A stretch of DNA of 64,000 nt from Lactuca virosa. Lineage: Eukaryota; Streptophyta; Magnoliopsida; Asterales; Asteraceae. Positions 10,728 through 23,000 of the stretch are shown here, in pieces. Where the stretch lies: contig CAKMRJ010003334.1 of the NCBI GenBank assembly GCA_928212115.1, positions 96,052,992 through 96,116,991 of the forward strand. The letters are read 5' to 3'. The position numbers and the translations under genes are program-made. The notes below the pieces were generated by a model. That model made no database searches and was not told the DNA's origin. It saw only the letters and a list, made by a program, of their open reading frames with translations. The first letter of the stretch is position 1. Each line of letters opens with the position of its first letter.

Positions 10728-11343
10728 GAGTTTACGGCCATAAAATAGAGTTTACGGCCGTAAACTCTATAGTATATATATGACACTTAGTCATTCTTTT
10801 ATCACTTTTACCATTTCAAGCCAAGGAACTCATTTCTCTCTCAAGTACCATCTGAAAACTACCCTTTCAAGCTTCTATATCGTAAGTACTCTCTTATAAA
10901 CTTGTTGTATACTTGTAATACTTGAAGAACACTTAGAAAACATCCATTTGACAAGAACAAAAGGAGTTTACGGCCAAGACAATCTCCCTTGGCCGTAAAC
11001 CCTTAAAATGGTGCCATATTGACCCTAAACTCTCCAAGGAGCTAAACTTGTGAACTAGAATACTTCTTGTAAGACCATTAGACCTTTAAAGCATCTAGAA
11101 TCCAAGAGCAAAAGGTGTTTACGGCCAAGACAATCTCCCTTGGCCGTAAACCCTAATTAGCATGGCATAAGGACCATAACTTCTTCCTAAGGCTTAGACA
11201 AGAGACTAGAACACTTCCTTCATGATTGTAAGACCTTAACACACAAAATGGTACAAATTACCATGAGTTTACGGCCGTAAACTCATTGGGCCGTAAACCC
11301 ATGGGCCGTAAACTCATGGGGGTATTACCATTTGGGCCGTAAA
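10728..11343. repeat. GTTTACGGCC / GGCCGTAAAC palindrome array in A1
   Basis: The 20-bp perfect palindrome GAGTTTACGGCCGTAAACTC occurs at 10748-10767 and again near 11265. Single arms and longer inverted pairs (TTTACGGCCAAG ... CTTGGCCGTAAA) occur near 10968-11000 and 11119-11152, and more GGCCGTAAAC arms lie up to 11343. A2 has a GTTTACGGTC version at 29589-30055. Confidence 0.9.
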
Positions 11344-11657
11344 CTCCTATGTGAGGCCCTACATCCCTTATATACAACCCTATGTGGTTTAACACTTCAT
11401 TACAAGTGTTTCCTAGTCCCTAAGGTTGTTCCATTTCATGATTAGTTGTTATAAACACTAATTAGATGCATATATGTGTCATTATATGCTAAATAGGACC
11501 CGTGTGTGCTCAAGTCTTCACTTGACACTTAGCATCCTTTACCGAGCTTACATTCGCATCACTCACATATCTTTTAAATGATTTTAAATGCTTTTATGGG
11601 GGGGGGAATACAAGTAGAAAACATATTAGTTATAAAATCAATCACATATGATTTATA

Positions 11658-11775
11658 ACTGTGTTTCAAACAAAGGATTTCTTATACTTTAACTGTGTTT
11701 CAAACAAAGATTTCTTATACTTTAACTGTGTTTCAAACAAAGGATTTCTTATACTTTAACTGTGTTTCAAACAAA
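11658..11775 (+). repeat. 34-bp minisatellite in A1
   Basis: Three units plus a half unit starting AACTGTGTTTCAAACAAA at 11658, 11692, 11725 and 11759. They are nearly identical, so this is a recent expansion. Confidence 0.9.
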
Positions 11776-12220
11776 CTGCTTTTAAATCGTTTTACAAATT
11801 GACATCAAGTCATCAATATTTATTATTAAACTCTTCAAATGTTTTACAAAACTTCTTTTTAAACTTATATATTATCAAATGCATGTCTATATATGTATAG
11901 TTATATAAGTAATGTTTAAAGGACTTAGGACTGATAACTCGCTTTATTTCCTTTTCCTTGTTTGGATATGGCCTTAGGGTATCGGTTGTTTGTCCGAATG
12001 TCGTCTAAATATTAGTTATATATTATGTGTACATATGTAGATATAAAAGTACTATCAATCAGTTCAATACCTTTGGGTAGCAAAGGCGTACCTTCATTCA
12101 TTCAAACTACAACATTGCTAGTAAACTATAATAGGTATAGTTTAGGAAGTTACTAATGCTATTACTAGAACAATGAAACATACAAAGAGTCAGTTCATAC
12201 ATGAGTCAATACATACTATT

Positions 12221-12345
12221 ATGAGAGACAATACTCACTATAAAGAGAAACAGATAGAGAATACTATTACGAGAAACAATACTCACTATAAAGAGAAACA
12301 GATAGAGAGAACACTATAACGAGAAACAATACATACTACACACTA
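12221..12345 (+). repeat. About 54-bp repeat in A1
   Basis: Units built on CAATACTCACTATAAAGAGA and AACAGATAGAGA are repeated two to three times, grading into ACATACTACA-type simple sequence up to about 12420. Confidence 0.75.
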
Positions 12346-13833
12346 TACACTAGAGAACATACTACATACTAGACAGAGAGAACATACACTACACTAGTAC
12401 ATACAATACATATACAAGAATACTATAACATAATGTGAGATACTACTTCGGGGCATAGCATAACTGGTATGGCTCGTTTTGTAACCAGAATCTCCTGGAG
12501 GGAGAGCGTGAATTTGCGTATAGATCTATACTGGATTGACTATCCTACACCTTACTGCTCGCTACAGTGGGACTTGCAAGTCTACGGGGTGCCAAATTTT
12601 ATTTCTTCCGACGTCTTTCATCGTCGTGTTTTAGTCAGTTAGTATGGTACAATCATATCACATTTTACCTTAATTAACTAACAAGTTTAAAGGTAGTTAG
12701 TACATGAGTAGTTACCTAGATAGAACTACAGTACATCATTATTTTTCCCAATTCATTCACATTGTGATCTTCTCACATAAACGGTAATGAGAAACTATAT
12801 TTTGGTAATGATAGTCATACTTTGGGAAAACTCATACTTTTACAAAAGAACAAACATAGAGAACAGTTGAGTCTTGGTAGAAGGCTACACTAGTAGAAAA
12901 TATAGGATTTTCTAGGAAGTTTACAAACATCTACATCGAACAATTACAAACTTTTACATCAAACATTTACATTTACATTCTTCAAACTTATACAAACAAA
13001 GACACTAAAATACTTATGAACTCACCAGCTTTAATGCTGATCTACGCTTTCAAAATAACTTGTATTCTCAGGTCGCCAATAGACAGGTACCGATGGCCAG
13101 GTTTTGAGAAGATGGAGCACATTCAAGACTCATCTTTTATTTTGATTATACATTTTGGTGTCTTATAAACTTCAGAACACACTTGTATTAAAATTATTAC
13201 TATTAATGCAATGGATGATGTTGTTGCTTGTTTACTATTATGCATTGTTGTGATATTGTACATGACGTCCTCCGCCCCGAACGTTTCCGCCGTTCCGGTT
13301 TTGGGGTGCGACACCAAGATAGGCGAGGCCTTAGATCAGTAGTACAGTAGAGTATGTTTAGCTTTATGATATGTGTTATGTTATATGATTGTATATGCTT
13401 AGCGGGCGAGGCCCAGAGACAGGCGAGGCCTAAGAGAACAGATCTGTATACCGAGCGGGGCTCGATGCCAGGCGGGGCCTGATGCCGGAGCGAGTCCGAT
13501 GTCGGGACTAGTCCCGATGCAGCGGGCGGGGACCAAGTATGTGGTTATGTGTATGGTATGTGGTAGTATGGGGAACTCACTAAGCTTCGTGCTTACGGTT
13601 TTCAGTTTTGGTTTCAGGTACTTCCGGTAGGGGAGGGAAGAGCTCGGGATGATCGCATGGCACACACCAAAGAAGCTTAGCATGGGATGTTTACTCTGAT
13701 AAAATGAATAAGTGTTTTGAAAAGATACTCTGATTTGTTATGTAACTCTTTTAGTATGTTTGAAATGATTTGATACTATGATTTAGTAATGTTTTAAGAA
13801 TAAATTTTTGGTCATGATTTTTTGGATGTTACA

Positions 13834-15192
13834 TTAGGGTACACTATCAACAACCCGTTTATATCTAGATTTGAGATCTACACTCCATTCATAAATTTAT
13901 ATTTCAACAACTCTTCTCTCTTCTCTTCTCTAGTGGTGACAGATGGTGGTTGCCGGAGTTGAAAATGAAGTCATGACACGGATCTAGGGTTTCGATTCTA
14001 CATCTCCATCATCCGGTTCTTGCATTGCCGGAGGGATTTTATGACTGATTTTAGGTTTGGCGATTTCATCTCGACAATCTATGTTGATTAAAGGTTTTAG
14101 ACTAAGATTTGGTGTTGATTACAAGTTTCAAAATTTGGTTTGGTTTGGTTTTAGAGTTCAAAAAATCAATGTTTATTTCATTTGGGTTTGAGTTTCAGAT
14201 TATGTTTCTAGTATTAGATTTGGTGGTGACTTGAAGTGGTAGTGACAACAGGTCGTTGGTGGTGACATGAGTTGATTGTTAGAATTGAGAAAGAGGACAG
14301 AGAAGATAGATAGACATGAAAATAATACAAGTTTTAAAATTTTAATTAATCTAATATAGTTGATAAATTATAAACAAATGAAAAATAAATAGAAAATGGA
14401 AATAGTAATTTCATTTCATGTATGTAGGGATGAAACAACAACCACAAATGGCTAACGACGATAGGGACTAAACATGCAAGGAAATGGAGACCCATGGACG
14501 GTCTAAGTTAATTTTTGAAAAGAAAGACCGAACGTGCCTTTTGTCACCTGCACCGACGAATATTCGTTTAATTTACTCCCTTTTCAGTCTTTATTTAATT
14601 CAATCTAATAAAAAAATCCTATAATTCAGAAAACACAATATAATTATCAATAAACTACTTAAAATCATATGAAAACAACATGATAATATGTCAAGCGATG
14701 AATTAAGCTTCATTTAATGATATCATACCTGATTAGTCAATTAAATGATTCAATCTTTTATAAGTTTTGTGAGTTTAGGTATAACATGAGTGCATTATTA
14801 TGTTGATGCTCATGGCCAAGTTCCACACAAATCTGCCAAGAAAAAGCAAAACTAGCTAGCTCCAAAGTACAAAGAGTTGATGCTCAATTGTTCATCTCAA
14901 CAAAACTACTGCAAATTCAATCAGTAGAAGTAATCTATATACTGTCCTGATATCATATGAAACTGCACAAGACATCAGGCCTTTGTTTCAACAGATTTTG
15001 TTAACGAGGCAAAAATTAGGTCTTTGTTTCAATAGTTTCTTTGAGGGAATAATGTCACTGCACAAGACATACAGACATACAATTGGTAAGATAAAACTTT
15101 TTTATTCACATAGTCACAGAATAAGACATACAGACATACAATTGGTAAGATAAAACTTTTTTATTCACATAGTCACAGACACAGGACAGACA
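13834..15192. other. Intergenic stretch between D1 and the F-box gene
   Basis: No coding frame or complete transposon is recognised. The part at 13900-14580 (GGTGACAGATGGTGGTTGCCGG ... GGGACTAAACATGC) looks like old transposon debris of the kind found near plant genes, but I could not define its ends. From about 14600 the sequence is AT-rich and probably belongs to the 3' flank of the gene. Confidence 0.5.
15064..15181. repeat. 59-bp tandem duplication downstream of the F-box gene
   Basis: Two nearly perfect copies start AAGACATACAGACATACA at 15064 and 15123. The second copy ends just before the stop codon on the plus-strand map, so the pair falls in the expected 3' UTR. Confidence 0.9.
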
Positions 15193-18100
15193 TCAAAGAT
15201 AGATAAATTGTCCGCCGTACCTCGCACCATAACGTAAATCACCGTCGTCACCGGTATGTACTAAACCACCGCTTTTGGATATGTCCTGTTGAAGGGAAAG
15301 GGACTAACATCACTTTTTTTAATTAGATTTCAAGAATATAATGGATAAGAATCGGAGCAGTAACATGCAACCTGGCTCTAAAAAAATGTGGAAACCTGTT
15401 ATTGTAGGTCATGATGACCACTTGGCGAATATTAAAAAGTTTAATCACCTTTTAAAACTTAAAAGGATTTAAGTGACCAAATGACCACAACTTCACAAGT
15501 TGAATTATGACCTTAACTAACGCTTAAATAAACTAATTCAAGTGACGATAATAGAAAAACAAAGCAGAAAATCACACTCACGAGATGTCTTAGTTGCCTG
15601 AACTTTCCTGCAAGAAGAGCATTCAAAAACTTTATAACCACCTCCTGTCCATCACAACATCACATGGCATGTGTTAGTAAAGAAAGATAGAGAAAAAGAG
15701 GTAAGGAAACAAGGGCAAATAAATGTTCTTACTTTATCAAGACTATACACCCGACGTAAAATCATGACCTCCAAACTATTTCCACCACCTTTGGTGGCAA
15801 GGTCCCTGTGAATGATGGAAAACCACACAATTAAATGTTAAATGTTTGGAGAACGAACAAACATTACTCATGATTATAAATACTCTCCACAACATACAAA
15901 TGAAAGAAATAATTTATAAGCATTATGTTCCTACAACTTCTACCACTAAAATTTTTGCACCCAAATAATAGGAAATATGACCAGTAAAATACCAAACGAC
16001 TCTTTCTAATTAATAAATAACCCAAAAAAATAACAAGGATCATTGAAGGACATCAGGGATGTAATTTAATAAAATTTCAAGGCCACTTACTCTAAAAAGG
16101 CGCCAGTGAGAGAGTAACAATTTGTGAAGTCGACATATTTTAACTCGTTAAACCCCTGCAATGGAGATTACTAACAGATAATTAATCAACAGGACAATTT
16201 CACATGTTAAAAAGTCAACATATTCATGTGTTCTTCAAACGCCAGAGAGAGACAATGGATACCTTCACCAGCTCGAAAGCTTCAGAAGGAAACAGTTTGC
16301 ATGCTTGCAGTACCAAAGTGGTTATCTTAGGGCAGTTGACCACAAATTCTTTGCACACCGAGGTTTCTACCAAATCAGGTCTGCCTGCGTTGCGTGTGAG
16401 ATGAGATCTCACAGATCGAATTGATTCTACAGTCTTTTCAAATATTAAAAAAAAAAAATCATCAACAAAGTTTAGAATGGACAAACCTCCGCTAAATTCG
16501 AAGATAAAATGCTCTAGCAAGCGACAATATCTACTCACGGACTCCAGTATACGACTGATATAAACATGCCTGTCATCAAAAAAACTTTTTCTTGTTTCTC
16601 AAAAGAAATGGACATTACAGGAAACACAATACAAATAACAAGTGATATCAAGATTTAACTAGTAGTTCAAGATGACCGTAAAAAGCTTACTATTGTCTTC
16701 TCTCTATACTTTTATAATGTAGAAAACTACAATATGAAGCTTATAGTTACTCTACAGTCATGGAGTGCGAATAAAAGGTCAGCCTTTACATTCTTCCCTA
16801 GCTAGGTATCTCAAGCTCCAGTAATTTTTAGGTAAACGTGATTTTGAGAAACAAAGCCAAAGGACTTATTATAAGACTTAATTAACACCCACAGACAAAG
16901 CTAAGCAGCACACTCATAGTTGGCATAAAAAAATTTAAAAATATTTATTATGTTCAACTACTATAGCTATTATAAATTTATAATCAATAAATAAAGAAAC
17001 AAACCATTAAACTAGCTAAAAACGTTCAAAACTTCATCCTTAATAGCTTTTATTCTGATTTAACCCTTAAAAAAGAGAAAAAATAAAAATAATAAATAAA
17101 TAAAAAAAAAAAAAGCTCTAATGTCGCTATTGACAACTATGAGCACACTGAAGGGAGAAGTCATCAATAAAGCCAAGGGACTTACATGTCCACAAATTTT
17201 AGTTCAACAAGAGAATGGCAAACCGACAAAGATGCTGAAAGTGCGTCCGAAAGTGCTGTCTTATCCTTCATTGTAATTCTGTAAAGGTGCAAACTTCTCA
17301 AACGAGACCTTGCAATTACAACATACAGTGTCAGTAGATACTCTATACTTGTACAATAATAATTCGTTCATTCCAAAATAATGAAAACATACCCAGGTAC
17401 ACCACCATTCGCACGCAAAGAACTCAGGCAAGAGGCTGTTAAGAAAGGTGACTCCTCTCTTTGTTGGAACCGCTTAATACCCCATTTATCATCATCATCA
17501 TCGATGATATAAGGCGGCTCTACACCAATCTTAATAGACCTTATGTTGAAGAAGAGATATTAGTAATTGTATGCATATTGTAGTGTAATGAACAATTAAT
17601 GACAACGGTTATTTGATACCAGACAACATAATGCAAAATTATGTGCATTCATAAAACTCACGGAATCAATGTTATCCTCATGCTTCTAAGGCCCAATGGT
17701 AATCACAAATTGAAAACGCTAATCTCAAATTGATTATAATAAACTTTCCTCAACCTATGAACTAAAAATAACAAGCTATGACACTTTAAAGCTCATTGTA
17801 TATAAAGCCGTGTGAGTATCATGATATCAACTGTGTGTACAGAACTGGGGTTTCGGTTATAAAACAAGCATGCATGGATGCAAATAGTAAATCATAAATT
17901 TAATTTGAGACCCAACGGAGGCAGTTATGATATGTTCTTTGAATGAAAAGGGCTTCCAGAAAATACTACCCGACAATAATAATTTTACCAAATCTAATTA
18001 AATGACAAAATGAGCCATATCACAAGAGGGAATTAAGAGATATATATTACTGAAGCGCACTTCCAGCTCGCTGAATCATCTTAGATACCATATCATCTTT

Positions 18101-18626
18101 GTTGTTGGGGTCTTTGCTCTTGGGTTTGATCTTGGGTGCTAAAGTACCCAAGTTAATATTAATATAACACAAAGGATCTGCGGCGCACTTCTTAAAAAAC
18201 GAACAGGTAGCTGCAGCACAGAATAGGCTTTGGGTATCAAACATAGAGAAAACCTAGAAATCAATAATATCACAAGATAAATAAACACCACAAAAATCAC
18301 TTCAATTACAACACACGATGCAAATTAAAATTCGAAATACGTACCTTGATTGTGAGGTCTTGAGTGAGAGCCCAGACGGATGCATTATGAACGGAAGAGC
18401 GTTTACGAGCGGATCTCTTGCCAGCTTCGAGCAATACGGATGAGAGGTGAATAGCACGTTCGATAAAATCACCGTCGTTTTGGTGGGAATCGGTAGACCT
18501 AGATTCGACAAAGCCATCGAATGAGGCGTCTATTAAGGCGGAATCGGAAACAGCAAACAAGGACTCGAATAGAGCATTGATGTTCAATTGATCGTAATTA
18601 TCATCCCTAGGTGAATGTTTGGCCAT
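15193..18626 (-). CDS. SKIP17-like: SKIP17-like F-box / leucine-rich repeat protein, ten exons
   Basis: Exons read from the minus strand: 18626-18345, 18253-18051, 17539-17393, 17308-17186, 16569-16487, 16384-16263, 16155-16091, 15805-15733, 15644-15582 and 15285-15193. Each intron is GT-AG, all phases agree, and the total is 1254 nt (417 residues). Residues 1-85 include a helical stretch with LLEAGKRSARKR. An F-box follows at about 88-128 (WALTQDLTIKV, then FSMFDTQSLFCAAATCSFF). Leucine-rich segments come after (LRSLHLYRIT, NCPKITTLVLQACKL, LKYVDFTNCYSLTGAFL, LEVMILRRV, LRHLDIS). F-box proteins of this type bind SKP1/ASK and recruit targets to SCF ubiquitin ligases. I recognise the order as that of Arabidopsis SKIP17. 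The C-terminus is shorter than I recall for that protein, so this may be a truncated paralogue. No in-frame stop is present. Confidence 0.85.
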
Positions 18627-18880
18627 GGAACTGGAAGTACGTGGGAACGGAAGTACAGTTGCTAGCGGGAAAAAAACTAGCTTTTAAACTGAATAACTTT
18701 TAGGGATAACGACCAATGCGGGGTAAGGGGTAGCAGGGCCATCGCCCAAGAAAACAATGGGCCAAAATTAATAGTCCAGTAAGAATTTTGTCCATCGGCC
18801 GAAATTGAAGCAGCAGCCAGCAGTAATCCATCGCTAGAAACATACAGCTGCAGCTGTCCCATAGTCGCACGCCTAATATA
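18627..18880 (-). promoter_or_regulatory. 5' flank and probable promoter of the F-box gene
   Basis: The 254 bases upstream of the start codon up to element F. No clear TATA box. Most of it is duplicated at 23899-24200 on the far side of element F, including a TTGCTAGCGGGAAAAAAAC block. An ORF crossing it is not a gene. Confidence 0.6.
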
Positions 18881-19043
18881 TGAGATTCTCTATTTTCGTC
18901 CATATATTTCCTCCTTAAATATTGGTTAAATATTGGTCAATCAGTTATCTTCTTTCCTTTTTTGTGATTGTTTAGCTTATTTATTTTGTCTCTCTTGTTG
19001 TAATCGATGTATGAAAAAGCAATAAAGAAAAGCTTTATCTCTA
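18881..19043 (+). repeat. F 5' LTR
   Basis: From TGAGATTCTCTATTTTCG to about GCTTTATCTCT, next to the primer site. It is collinear with the 3' LTR, with an extra TTAAATATTGG-type repeat. Confidence 0.8.
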
Positions 19044-19045
19044 GA

Positions 19046-19057
19046 TGATATCAGAGC
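19046..19057 (+). promoter_or_regulatory. F primer-binding site
   Basis: TGATATCAGAGC, one base off the standard TGGTATCAGAGC complement of initiator tRNA-Met. Confidence 0.8.
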
Positions 19058-19085
19058 GGTTTTAAAATCAATTGATCCCATCATC

Positions 19086-20032
19086 ATGACCGGAAACGAA
19101 GGTGACAAATGTGGATCTAGCACCATCGACTTCTCATCGCCATACTACCTACATCCTTCGGATTCTCCTAAGCAACCTTCTGTAAATGAGGTTCTTACAG
19201 ATGGAAACTACAACGATTGGGTATGAGAGATGACCAACTTTCTCTTTGCCAAAAACAAAACAGATTTCATTGATGGAACCTTGAACAAACCGGAGATTTC
19301 GTCTCCAGAATACAAACCATGGATGAGGTGCGATGCAATGATAAATGGGGGTGGCTTACCACAGCCATGGAGAAAGGCATACGTGACAGCGTGAAATACG
19401 CCAACACATCATTAGAGATTTGGTCAGACCTGAAAGAAAGATTTGGAAAAGAAAGTGCACCGAGGGCTTATGAACTAAAGCAGAAGATTGCCGCTACACG
19501 TCAAGAGGGCAGCAACGTTTCGACCTACTACACCCATCTCAGGTCATTATGGGATGAGTCTCATTCAATTTTTGCTTTTCCATGTTGTTCATGTAACAAA
19601 TATACGTGTGAACTAGGAAAGACAATCACCGCTCATCTTGAGAAACAACAACTTTATGAGTTTCTTATGGGCCTAGACAATGATTTCAATGTTATCGAGA
19701 CCCAAATCTTAGCAACAAAACCCGTTCCTACTCTAGGTACGGCTTATCACATGGTGGCAGAAGATGAAAGACAAAGGGCCATATCGCTTGAGAACCAAGC
19801 CACTCCAGAACCAGCTGCATTCAAAGCCTTCCAGAAACGTGATTTCAGACCAGCGAAGGGGAAGCACACGGCCAAACAAGAAAAAGAAAACAAACAAGAT
19901 GATGAATGCACTTTTTGTGGAAGGAACGGGCACAAACGAGAAGGGTGTTTCAAACTAGTTGGTTATCCCGATTGGTGGCCCGGGAAGAGAGACGACAAGA
20001 CAAAACCAAAAGCTGCATGTGTTAACACCTAA
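19086..20032 (+). pseudogene. F gag (copia type)
   Basis: Start ATG 19086 (MTGNEGD), a few dozen bases after the primer site. The N-terminus has the PYYLHPSDSP signature of plant copia gag followed by VLTDGNYNDWV, where a TGA (about 19224) replaces a Trp codon. A 2-nt frame change near 19349 leads to the frame used to the stop at 20032. There the UBN2-type gag core is visible: LEIWSDLKERFG, LKQKIAATRQ and LMGLDNDFNVIETQIL. One zinc knuckle, CTFCGRNGHKREGC, is near 19910. The product would package element RNA. Two lesions make it non-functional. Confidence 0.88.
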
Positions 20033-20077
20033 GCAAGCTCCATACCCGGATTAAATGAAGAACAATACCAAGAGTTT

Positions 20078-23000
20078 ATGAAGTTCTTTTCGAGTCTGAG
20101 CAACAATGGTGAGACAAAACCCGAGGCCAACATGACAGGTAATAGGGAAGATGTATGGGTTGTTGACACAGGTTGCACCGAAAACATAATTTACAAATCC
20201 AACATTCTTAAAAATAAGAAGGGAATCTCAAATGAAGCTCCTGTCGTCATACCAAATGGCGATACCATTCCTGTTGAGGGAAAGGGAGATTTTTTGTTGC
20301 CATGGCGAAAATTAAAAAGGGGTTCTTTATATCCCTAATTTTAAACATAACCTCCTTTCTGTTAGCAAAATTTGCAAAGATCTCAAATGTGATGTAACCT
20401 TTTTCCCTACCTTTTTTGTCATGCAGGGGCTTCGAACGAGGAGCTTGATTGGATCGGGTAGGTGCCAAGGGGGGTTGTATCTCATGGACATGTTCAAGAA
20501 AGGAAGACAAGTGATGATCGTCACCACAGACACATGGCATAAAAGATTAGGACATGCTTCACGGGATAAACTCTCCAATGTCAATCTCTTTAAAGATAAT
20601 TATAGTAAACTTAGCAATGTCTTTTGTGATTCGTGTGCTAAGGCCAAACATGTTCGTAACCCTTTTCCAAAGAGTTTTATTAAAACCAATGGTTGTTTTG
20701 AACTTATCCATTGTGATATTTGGGGAGGCTATCGGGTTCCTTCATACACACGCGCAAATTTTTTTCTCACCATCGTTGACGATTATAGTAGATCGGTGTG
20801 GGTCTTCTTAATAAAACACAAGAGTGATGCTAGTCAATGCCTAATGAATTTTCATAAGCTGGTTGAGGTTCAATTTGAAAAACGAATAAAAAGGGTTAGG
20901 TGTGATAACGGTGGGGAATTCACATCCAACGCCATGATCGCCTTTTATGAAAAAACGAAATTTTGTTAGAAACTACTTGCCCCCACACCCCTCAACAAAA
21001 CGGGGTTGTGGAAAGGAAACACAGACACTTGCTCGAGACAGCACGTGCCTTACGCTTCGAGGCAAATATTCCACAAATATTTTGGGGAGAATGTATTTTA
21101 ACCGCTGCATACATAATAAATCGTCTCCCATCGAAGGTGATTGAAAACAAGACCCCTTACGAACTTGTTTGGAATGAAGAACCTAATTATGAGCATTTGA
21201 GAGTCTTCAGATGCTTAGTTTATTTTAAAAACACCAACACCGGATGAGACAAATTTGAAGCAAAAGGGAAACCCGGAGTTTTTTTGGGTTACCCGCAAGG
21301 AACAAAGGGATACACAATTTATGACATTGAAAGTAAAAAAAAATCATTGTGAGCCGTGACATATTATTTCTTGAAGACAATTTTCCCTTCAAGCACATTT
21401 CCGGAAGCTTTGATTGCAGCAAAGATGAACCAACCAAAGTTCATTTTGAGTTCACTAACTCCAACTTGGACGGTGGTGAGCGAAACAACTGTTTTGATGA
21501 TCCATCACAAGATTGTCCTAGCACCACATCTGATGATACAAGAACTGAAGAAGAAAACAATGCTCAACATGAGGATGATTCTTTTGAAAATGGTAGTCCC
21601 ATTTTGGATCAAGAAATCCAAGAAAATCACGCCATTCCTCACGATGAACCGGAACCAAGAAGCAAAAGGATACGAATACAACCGACTCATCTCAATGAAT
21701 AAGTCATGAACCTTCCCCCTTCGGTCACCAACTCACAACCCGGCTCCTGTCAAGCAAACTCGATGGTACACCCCATTTCTCATTTCGTTTCTTATGATAA
21801 ATTTTCCCATTCTCACAAAGCCTTTTTAACGGAAATAAGTTCTAATCAAGAACCAAGTTGTTTTGAACAAGCTGCATAGGATGAGAAATGGCGGAATGTC
21901 ATGCATCAAGAAATAAAGGCTCTTGAAAAGAATGGGACATGGACTTTAGAAGAATTGCCGAAAGGAAAGCGACCTAAAGACTCAAAATGGGTTTACAAGA
22001 CAAAGTTCAAATCCAATGGAGAGTTTGAAATATACAAAGCCAGACTCGTTGCAAAGGGTTTCACACAAATGGAAGGAGTAGACTATCATGAAACCTTTGC
22101 TCCGGTTGCCAAGCTTGTCACTGTTCGAACTCTATTAGCCGTTGCAACCAAGAAAAACTAGATCATCCATCAACTAGACGTCAACAATGCGTTCTTACAT
22201 GGAGACTTAGATGAAGAAGTCTACATGATGATTCCAAAAGGGTCTGCAAAGGAAGGAGAAACTAGAGTCTGTCGTCTTCAAAAATCTCTTTACGGGCTCA
22301 AGCAAGCATCAAGAAACTGGTACAGAAAGTTAACAAGTTTCCTTATCTCCTTGAGCTTCGAACAATCAAAAGCAGATCACTCCTTATTCACTTATCAAAA
22401 GGGAGGGGTCTATGTTGCTATCATTGTTTATGTAGATGACATCATCATCGTTTGGAATAATTCCGACAAGATTCAACGGACAAAACAACAACTTGACAAT
22501 GAATTTAGTATCAAGAACCTTGGACCCCTGAAATATTTTCTTGGGATTGAGGTTGCCAAAACAAGTGATGGCTTAGTTTTGAGTCAACGAAAATACATCG
22601 TGGACATCTTAAAGGATAGCAGAATGTTGGGTTGTCGGCCAAGTGCTTTCCCTTACGAGCAAGGAACCAAACTAGACAAAGGAGAAGAACGAGCTCGAGT
22701 GGATGCTACCCAATATCGAAGACTTGTGGGAAGATTGTTGTATCTACAAGCTACCCGACCTGATGTCACATATGTCGTGAATGTTCTCAGTCAATTTGTA
22801 TCGAACCCTCGTCAAAACCATTTGGAAGCTACAAATCGAGTCTTAAGATACTTAAAAGGAACACCGGGTCAAGGGATTCTTCTTTCCCATGAAGAGCCTT
22901 TAAATTTGACTGCTTACTGTGACTCAAACTGGCTTGGGTGTCCTTTCACAAGACGGTCCAGAATAGGGTACCTTCTTTTATTCGATGGCGGCCCCATCTC

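Larger units (their letters stand above)
10538..13313 (+). repeat. Solo LTR A1, 2776 bp, with target-site duplication
   Basis: Starts TGTGACAACCCG and ends GGGGTGCGACA. It is flanked by CCAAG at 10533-10537 and 13314-13318. The uninterrupted site is preserved in D2 as CCCAAGATAGGCGAGG near 49970, which proves the boundaries. There is no internal region, primer site or polypurine tract, so this is a recombined solo LTR. A2 (27958-30255, minus strand) is the same family: the end block with GACGTCCTCCGCCCC and the start TGTGACAACCCGAAA are shared. No gene is seen inside. Confidence 0.95.
5339..13833 (+). mobile_element. Pol-less Ty3-type element D1 (TR-GAG-like), 5' end replaced by E
   Basis: Order: partial leader, gag, about 1.9 kb of non-coding sequence, polypurine tract, 3' LTR. 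No protease, RT, RNase H or integrase motif can be found between the gag zinc knuckles and the polypurine tract. The 5' LTR and first leader part lie beyond E, outside the window. Element D2 (48304-59843) is a second copy with the same non-coding internal region and also without pol, so pol loss is a family trait and not a private deletion. This fits the class known as terminal-repeat retrotransposons with GAG. Confidence 0.85.
8936..13833 (+). repeat. D1 3' LTR, split by solo LTR A1
   Basis: Starts TGTAACACCCCG and ends GGATGTTACA. The parts are 8936-10537 and 13319-13833, about 2.1 kb without the guest. It matches the D2 5' LTR (48304-50611) in order: palindromes, TATA box, gene-poor middle, then the GGGCGAGGCC / GATGCCGGGCGGG repeats before the end. 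Confidence 0.88.

Noticed and set aside
10728..11343. CRISPR-like array of short palindromic repeats
   Set aside because: Spacing is irregular, repeats are inverted and nested, and the context is a plant LTR with target-site duplication.
16224..16538. 104-codon ORF as a single exon
   Set aside because: It reads through an intron with a T-rich stretch; splitting it into two exons restores the leucine-rich pattern and phases.
18677..18903. Two minus-strand ORFs upstream of the F-box gene
   Set aside because: They overlap each other and the promoter, and the duplicated copy at 23950-24200 does not preserve them.
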